This document shows, piece after piece, positions 56,641-64,000 of a DNA stretch of 64,000 bases (position 1 is its first letter; each line of letters opens with the position of its first letter). The stretch is from positions 51,077,516 to 51,141,515 of the forward strand of contig CM051033.1 of the NCBI GenBank assembly GCA_027627225.1, given 5' to 3'. The notes under the pieces were generated by a model. The model was not told the origin of the DNA. It ran no database searches and saw only the letters and a list, made by a program, of their open reading frames with translations. Both the position numbers and the translations under genes were made by a program. The stretch comes from Congeria kusceri (lineage: Eukaryota; Mollusca; Bivalvia; Myida; Dreissenidae).

Positions 56641-57010
56641 ATCACTGTCAGTAATGCCAAAATGTGAAATATCTAGTTACCATCTTTATCTACATCATGA
56701 TTATTATCATCATAATCGTCATCACTGTAATCAGCAGCAATTCATGATTATCAATATCATCAGAAACATAATCATAATTGCCATCATGATCATCATCACA
56801 ATCATAATAATCTCCACTTTCACTATCACCATCAACATAATCGTCATGATCATAATCTTCATTATCATGATCATCACCATCGTCACAATCATTATCATAA
56901 TTAGCATCATGATTGTCACAATTATCATCACATTCATAATAATAATAATTATCATCATCACCATAGTAATCACAATAATCATCATCAGTTTTATTCATTA
57001 CCAACATCAG
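56641..57010. repeat. CAT/ATC-rich low-complexity tract
   Basis: Degenerate runs of ATCATCATCAC, CATAATCATAAT and similar fill the interval. Frames through it are almost entirely isoleucine, methionine and threonine on one side and aspartate, aspargine and tyrosine on the other, the signature of simple sequence rather than genes. Confidence 0.9.
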
Positions 57011-59640
57011 CATTCACATTTCCATTTTTTGCCATTGACTTTATCTCTGTTTTATTAATTTGGTTTCTATTGAACTAATTGAAGGCTGTCAATATTCAAT
57101 AGTTTTCTTCAAAAGTTGTGCAATCCCAGACTTTGCATTTAAATTATGATGCAGAAAGCTTTCCGATGCATAAACACAAATATAGCTTTAAATATAAAAT
57201 AAAATAGTGTGTATTTTGTGTAATGTGAAAATAATACTCTTACAGTTCTGTTTACCTAATTGTTTTAAAGTTTCTGTTCTGGATTTCATTATTTGTTGCT
57301 TTGCTAGTAGAACTTGTTGCTATTGACTGATTAAAATTTTGAAACCCTACCAACTTTCTTGGAAATAGGACCAAGGGCATAAGGTGTATCTACATGAATG
57401 TTATATATTTATGATATCTCAAATTTTGTTAATCCCTCAGCATAATTAATCAGTATTAAATTTTAATAATTGGAAACACAAAATTACAGGATTTGTTTTT
57501 ATGTATAATCAGCAATACTTGTTTCAAGAATTCTGTGCAATAATATACAGTGTTTGATCGATACCGGTAATCATGGTATCATTCATATGCAAGCGTGACC
57601 GTCACCTACAGTCACCTCAGACCCTGTGTTCTTTTCAAAACTTGATCCAGTGGGCGGTATTCACGAAGCATCTTAAGTTAAATTTTATCCTTAACCTTCA
57701 ATTGGGAAATTTCCTCAACTGTTTAATTCCACAAAGAAACAGTTTAGCATGAAGTAACACTTAAAAATAGCATCAATATGAAAGTGTTATTAGAGCAATA
57801 TCAACAACATATGCGTCTGTTTATTAAGTAAAGAAATGTAATACATTAAAATATTGCACTTATGTGAAAATATTTAAGAAATGACTTAAGATGCTTTGTC
57901 AATACCAGTACTGGGCTGGTATTTATAAAGAATCTTGAGTCGAAATTTAAGAAATATCTTAAAATTCTCAAATTTTATTAATGGTTTTTCTGACAAAGTA
58001 ATGCATTTCTGGAAGATTTTGACACATAATTTGCAATATAATTCCAAGTGTATTAATATCTAGCATTAGTCATGCAAATGTTCCAAAGCATAGTGTTTTT
58101 AACACAAATTGTAATTTTAACTTATGTTCAACTTAAGTTAAGAATGGCATAAGAGTCTTTATATGGGCCCTGATGTTCACAGTTTATGTATTCTGGATCT
58201 TGGTATTTCAAAATCAGTTTTACAAAATGGTCTTTAAAAACTCAGAATAATCGATGACCATGTTGTTTATGCTATGTGTTATGCTGAACTGTTTGTTATA
58301 CAGGTAAGTTTGTTCTGCTTCAGGTAATTGTGTTCGCAGAATTTGGGATCATTGTTTGATTTATTACAAATGCTATCAATTTATTTTTGCTGTACTGTTT
58401 TAAGTTCATGATTATTTTTTTTCTGAAATTTGTGTTCACAAAAAGCTACATGTGGATTTATTTCTATTCGAGTCCCAATAACATTTTATACTTACTGTAT
58501 TGTGCTGACAATTATTAGTGCTTTGTAAATGTGGTCAAGAAAATTAAATTAAACAAATACATTTTAAAATGTAAATTTATATTTTTAGTTATTGCTTCTT
58601 TTTTAAAGCCTATCTTTCTTAATGATATTGTAAATTACGCTTTACTGCAACTGACTTTTAAATCGATATAGACTGAGTTAGGATAGGATTATAATTTTTT
58701 TGTTAAGAAAAATGTAAAAGCGAAGAAACATGAGAGTTTATTTCGAAATACACAGTAGTTAATTATGTGTGTAAGGAAGTCGAAATGTGTTAGTGTATTT
58801 ATTTGTTTCTTGTTATATATCAATGTTGGTGTTTTGCTAATATTCCTTATGTTTCTGATATGCCTTGTAGGTAATCAAGTTATAAGGCTGATCCACGACT
58901 TTGTTGTGAAACATATGTTTATACAGAGTAAATATAATACTGAAATCATTTAACATTTATGGTTGAATACAAAAGCAATTAATTTTACTAAAATGGGTTG
59001 AAAAAACACTTTAAAACACATTCTTATTCCTAAAGATGAAACAGTATTATTAATAATACTTTTAGGGAACAATAAGTTGAGTTTGAAAACATCTCATTTC
59101 TGGTGATGCTTTATAGAACGAAACATGACAATTGTATTTAATCAATTTTCAAATTCTGCTAATGTGAAAAATTCCTTATTGCTTATTTTTTATAACGTTT
59201 TTTGGTATTAATTTAATTGCTATACTTATATATGTTTGAAGTGAATTTATAGGTGTGTGTGTGTGTGAATTGTGACTTTGTGACTGCTAACAGATGTGCA
59301 ACCAGTATTTAGTATTAACGATATTTTTGTGAACGTTTGTGCAAAGCTAATGTTAATAACATATACCAAGTATATGATAAACTGAACAATCAGTGAATAA
59401 AATAATAATAAAATAATAAAAGAAACATGGGTTGTGTTTTGAAATCTCTGTCCCACAATATGATGTAAAAGGCGTCGCAACTCCATAAGCATCCGCAGCA
59501 CATTAGACAACATTTGAGGATTTTATCCAATGATGAAAAACTAGTTCAAGTTGATCAGAGGTTCAAATTGAGCTGTACATGCAACACTAAGTGGCATAAA
59601 CAATATACATTGTAAAACGTAGATTTTTTTCTGTGAATAG
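57011..59640. other. Gene-free stretch
   Basis: No gene is seen. At 57655-57735 and 57910-57960 two diverged phrases of the type GGGCGGTATTCACGAAGCAT / GGGCTGGTATTTATAAAGAA, CTTAAGT and AAATTT suggest an old repeat. A short TG run lies near 59253. Confidence 0.4.
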
Positions 59641-61130
59641 CTGTGGTAGAAGAACTTGGCGTGCACGGTTGGTTTCTCGTCATTAAGTCAAGTTTCATAT
59701 GATATGGTGATCACGTTATCAATTTTTGGTGTCAAAAAAAAAATCTAAGACCTCGTTGGAATTCTGGGACAAGTGTCATAAAAAGGGCCATAATTCGGTA
59801 TGCTACATGATTAATTTGTGTATGACCATACAATCTTGGCTGGTATCAATAACGAGCCAAATCGGACCCTGATCATTAGAGTTCTTGCCATATTTTTAAT
59901 CCAATCTTAAACTAGTCAAGTAAAGATTTATTAGCATATTCAAAAACCAACTTTGCCAATACCTACACAATAATGTGCAAAGATGACACAAAACAAAAAA
60001 AGTGAGTGAGCAAATGTCATTATTGACAAAATGTACAGTGCATATAAAAGGATATCATTACTGATTGGAGAAAAACATACATTACATATTTCGTGGCATA
60101 ATGTAAGAAACACAAAAAAATATTCAATTATGGTAACAGAGCATAACGCATGTCAGTAGCCATTCTTGAGAAAGTGGCTATGATGTTTAACATTTTTCAT
60201 TAATCGAACGTCAACAGCTTGTGTGTGACCATAAGATCTCAGCAGAAGTCAAAACATGGACCAGATCAGGAAACAAACATCGGAACTATAGCCCTGGTTC
60301 GTGGAAAAATGCAAAAATGCCTTTTTCCTAAGTAGATACTTCATCTTTTCATCCAATCTTATCAAAACTTCCTAAGTTTGTGTGTGACTATGAGATCTAA
60401 CAAGTAGCATAATGGTCCCTTTGTTGTGGGAAAAATACAAACATGATTTTCGTCAATACATATATTTCATTTTTCATCCTATCATGGCAATACTTCCAAA
60501 GTTATCATTTAAGCTTACGACCATAAGATCTCAGCAGAAGCCACACAAGAACCAGACCAAAACACAAACACTGGTGTTTTTTCCCTTAATTATGAAAACA
60601 AATGCAAAAATGGCCTTAATGAAAGATAGGGACTTCATTTTGAACCCAATTTAGACCAAACTTGCACAGTTTTATCTATGACTATAAAATCTCAGACGAT
60701 TTGAATTATAGGAAGGGAAAATGGTAATATACTTGAACTCTGTAGAAAAAGCACAACAAGCCGGCAAGCATGACTTGACCTTTGCACAGCCGTTTCCGTG
60801 ATCTTTCCGAACTACAGCATATTCTTCCTAAACTGCCTGAGAGTAGTTGGATACCAGGTTAGAGAAAATATACTCTACGCCCTACTCGTTCATGGCATGA
60901 ATTTGTTTTTGATAAGCAAGCGTAAGCCAAGAAAAAATTCGAAGGAGCATATAGTCGCCGTCTTGTCCGTACCCCCGTTCTTCATACCCGTGTTCTTGTT
61001 CAGGCTATTATTCAGCTACCATTGGCAAGAATTCTTTGAAACTTTATAAGAAGCTTCATTACAAAAATGTGTGCATAGCACAATGACGTTCCGCGTCAAT
61101 GTTTTTTCTAGGAGGTATGGGCCTTAGGAG
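59641..61130. repeat. Degenerate tandem/dispersed repeats
   Basis: Four diverged units of roughly 130-170 bp share TGTGTGACCATAAGATCTCA, CAGAAGTCAAAACATGGACC, AAAAATGCAAAAATGCC and TTCATCCAATCTTATCAAAA (about 60215, 60385, 60515, 60675). At 60948-61075, GGAGCATATAGTCGCCGTCT, TGTCCG and GAAACTTTATAAGAAGCTTC resemble the head and first unit of the pearl-like elements. Confidence 0.5.
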
Positions 61131-64000
61131 ATTTCTGCAATTACTAGTAATGTAGTGCAAATTTTGTGTCCGGGTTTTTTCTTATTAACCATTGCATATA
61201 ATTCAACGATTCGTCATTCCATTCCATTCCATAAAACATGTTGTATGTTTGTATTCAGATTTAAAAAACGTTCCTTTCGCTACATTACCGCGCACTGACA
61301 TTGCGGTTTATATGTATAAGTAACGGCTAACATATTATGGATATGTCATTTTGAAAAATAATGTATAACTGTTAGAACAATGCACGTTTTAAAATATCTA
61401 AACTGAAAAGTGTGTTTGTAATTCATAACCACGCCTTTTTATCAAAATTAGAACTGTTTATGACCTACGCCGTACAGCCGCTATGACTTCATTCTGTCTT
61501 ATCAAGTCCATGCCCCACATTCTAGTTCTTTCCCAATTTCTAATCTAGATCGAGCACTCCTGAAGAAAACATCGGACTTCAAATATCGACAACATGATAA
61601 ATAACTAACGATGCTAGACGGAATAAGGTAAAACTGTTTTGGTTTTAATTATATTTCATTTACGTATGCCGATTTCATTTGGCTATAATATGTACCTTTC
61701 GGGGTAGTGTCGTTTCGGGTTTTCACGGTTCATTGAATTACACAGTAAAAGTTACAACGATTTATTTTCTGGTTGACATTTTAAATGGTGATGTCAAATC
61801 TACGAAAATCTGAAATAAATATTAACATAAACATAGAAAACGAATAGTTATTATATCAATATAAATGCAGAGAAAATACACATACACATACATGACGGTA
61901 CGGTGAATCACGCTGAAATAAAATACAATAAACACATCATTAACAATTACACGCGCAAAATACAAGACGTTTATACCTTTTATTAAAACATAATAATTTA
62001 CCTGAATAAATATTAATTTTACTTCAGCTTCAAGAAATACGTTCAACCTGAACTAAATTTTTCATGCACGAGGATCACGGGTTAAGGTGCGATAACTACA
62101 TTATTAGTCGACAATGCATGCTATTGAACTGTTTGGGTTGTTTCCCTTTGATTATAAAAAAGTTAAATTTATTTGTATAATTTAATAATGAACATGTGTT
62201 TAAATAATAAGAAATTAACAATAAATGATTAAAAACTTAAAATGTATAATTTTATACGCTACGACATCCTTTTTTTTACACAATAATTACCATTTAAACG
62301 GTATTTTAAATTTGAAACACGTGACTTTATGTAAAAGATTGTTAAACTCGTTTTTAGGTAAGTATGCCTTTTGTCAATAACATTTTAAATGCTCCCTTCC
62401 ATTTTTTTTCAATAACGTTAACTAGTCTTTTACCATTCAAATGACAAGTATATCGTCACCTATTGTCTGAGCATTAATTCAGTGCGTCCCAAAAAGTAGC
62501 GAAACATTTTGCATTTGTTTCTGTTGTGAAACTTAGGATTACGAACAGTGCATACTAATTAAACAATACTAATGATAGTATGTCATTATGATAATTTGCG
62601 CGATGAAATTAAATTAGGTCTTACTTATGAAAGAGTATTAGTTTAAAAATTACATGATGCATTCTGACGTTTTGAAACATGTTCCTCTTCCAAATGTTCC
62701 TTTTCTTGACATTCTTTCCACTTCTTCCGTCTCTTTAAAATATTCCTTTTCTTGACACTCTTGCTATTCACCCTTCTCTTCCAATTGACGTTTTGCTACA
62801 TTCTACACTATTGCATTGATAGATAGAATTCATCAGTATAACTTATAAAGACGCTTTTAACACTCTTTAAATACAACAAATGAAAACTGTACAATACATA
62901 AACAGCGCATGTGAGTTAAACAAATACAGAACGTCATTATGACCAATCATGGCTTTCCTTAGACTTTGAATTTCAAGAGTCAATGACTCTTAGGGTCAAA
63001 TTTTCAAGAGTCACAATCAAATTCCCTAAGAGTCAGATATAAACCTTCAAGAGTCGATGCTTGTGGGTAGTTTCCATTCGTTTTCTATCTTTTTATTATT
63101 TCTTTGTTTTAATTTATTAGTTGTATTTTATATTTTAAAATAATATTATTTATTATTTTTTATTAACTTATTATTTTCTTTTTAATTTATTTATTTTTAT
63201 TTTCTTCTTATTATTATTGTTATATTTTAAATATAATAATAATTATTATTAGATCTATTATTAATATTTATATTATTATTATAATTATTAAGACGATTTT
63301 AGAGTATTCTTAACATACTAAAATACCACTGAATTTTTTTTTTACGAAATCGCATATCCTGTACAACAATAAAACAGGCTTTCCTTCCTAAAAAAAATAC
63401 ACGTAGTTACGGTCCGCAAATATTATTTTACTGTTACAAAGTACATTAAATACACTGCAATAAAATAATTATGCAAATGCTAAAGATCGCAAAGTTTTTG
63501 CACTACGAAAGTTATACTAAAAAAATAAAAGATTTCAAAGTTTTTGAACTACGAAGTTTTTATTCCCAAATGACATGTATATATTTGGTCCATACACGCA
63601 CGCTTTCCATGCGTGGAACGTGACGTTGTTTGTGTCAGCATAACTTTCGCGCGCTTTTCTAGAATACAAAGGATTTACATGAAATACACAAAAAATGTGA
63701 TTATGACACTCGAACACTAAAATTCTATGTTAGATATTTCGGATATCAGAAATGTTACGTAAGTCAGAATTTTCGCTAAATCGGATTTCAAATCTTGGAA
63801 ATATATTAATAATTTTACCCGAGATATAAAGGAAAGTAATTTAAAACAATGCCTTTATATTTAGGAACTAAAATAAATGTGGATATTATCAACAACGGAA
63901 GCGGTGAGTAAATTGTGTTTTAAACGTTTAACGGTCGGGAATAAACATACACTAACGAACTCATGTACATTAACTAAAGTGTGGATTCATGTATATTACG
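61131..64000. other. Gene-free AT-rich stretch
   Basis: No exon is supported. Features are TCAAGAGTCA repeats at 62970-63055 including the palindrome AAGAGTCAATGACTCTT, a TTATTATT-rich tract at 63090-63290, and a duplicated phrase AAAGTTTTTGCACTACGAAG / AAAGTTTTTGAACTACGAAG near 63491 and 63537. A possible short first exon ending near 61626 is too weak to call. Confidence 0.4.

Noticed and set aside
56654..57058. Ile/Met/Asp-rich open frames on both strands
   Set aside because: Simple CAT/ATC low-complexity DNA.
61560..61640. Short first exon ending ATGCTAGACGGAATAAG before GTAAAA
   Set aside because: Six codons and a weak donor are not enough evidence, and no continuation exon is visible.

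Overview
The window looks like a piece of a bivalve mollusc nuclear genome. It is AT-rich, very gene-poor, has spliced exons with GT/AG borders, and is crowded with repeats typical of bivalves: tandem-repeat elements of the 'pearl' kind, a tRNA-derived SINE, short palindromic inverted-repeat elements and minisatellites. The commonest palindromic element is one I associate from memory with heterodont bivalves such as Dreissena or Mya; the species call is a weak inference. Nothing suggests a prokaryote, so the window has no operons or ribosome binding sites.

Genes. Only two are supported. (1) On the minus strand, 10385-10548 is the first coding exon of an EFHD1/EFHD2 (swiprosin) homologue. Its remaining exons must lie left of the window, and a compact E-box/CRE/CCAAT promoter sits just upstream (10701-10799). 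(2) On the plus strand, three coding exons (50466-50659, 53173-53339, 53704-54983) splice in frame into a 546-residue protein. It has an N-terminal CARD, a cysteine cluster followed by a lysine run, a long disordered middle and a C-terminal domain I do not recognise. It is probably an innate-immune or cell-death adaptor and is the most interesting gene here.

Regions. 1-2240: gene-free. 2241-9686: Ty3/gypsy LTR retrotransposon with 1.7% LTR divergence but many coding lesions, lying antisense in what should be intron 1 of the EFHD gene. 10.5-14.6 kb: promoter, then gene-free sequence with one inverted-repeat element. 14.6-17.4 kb: a roughly 145-bp tandem repeat array split by two inverted-repeat transposons, one of them a 1.6-kb element built from CGAGACACGAAGCGAG-like repeats and flanked by TTAA. 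17.4-27 kb: dispersed repeats, a 55-bp triplication of a palindromic-element end, a 655-bp inverted-repeat element, a CTCF-like site, a pearl-like array and a SINE. 27.8-43.7 kb: a minisatellite-dense zone with four simple arrays (24/25, 23, 34 and 44/45 bp units) and a second pearl-like array. 44-50 kb: inverted-repeat elements and short tandem repeats. 50.4-55 kb: the CARD gene with two palindromic elements in its first intron. 55-64 kb: 3' flank, a CAT-rich low-complexity tract and degenerate repeats.

Most long open frames in the window are artefacts of tandem repeats that happen to lack stop codons; they are listed among the rejected items. Repeat families are named from patterns read by eye; no alignment or database search was run.
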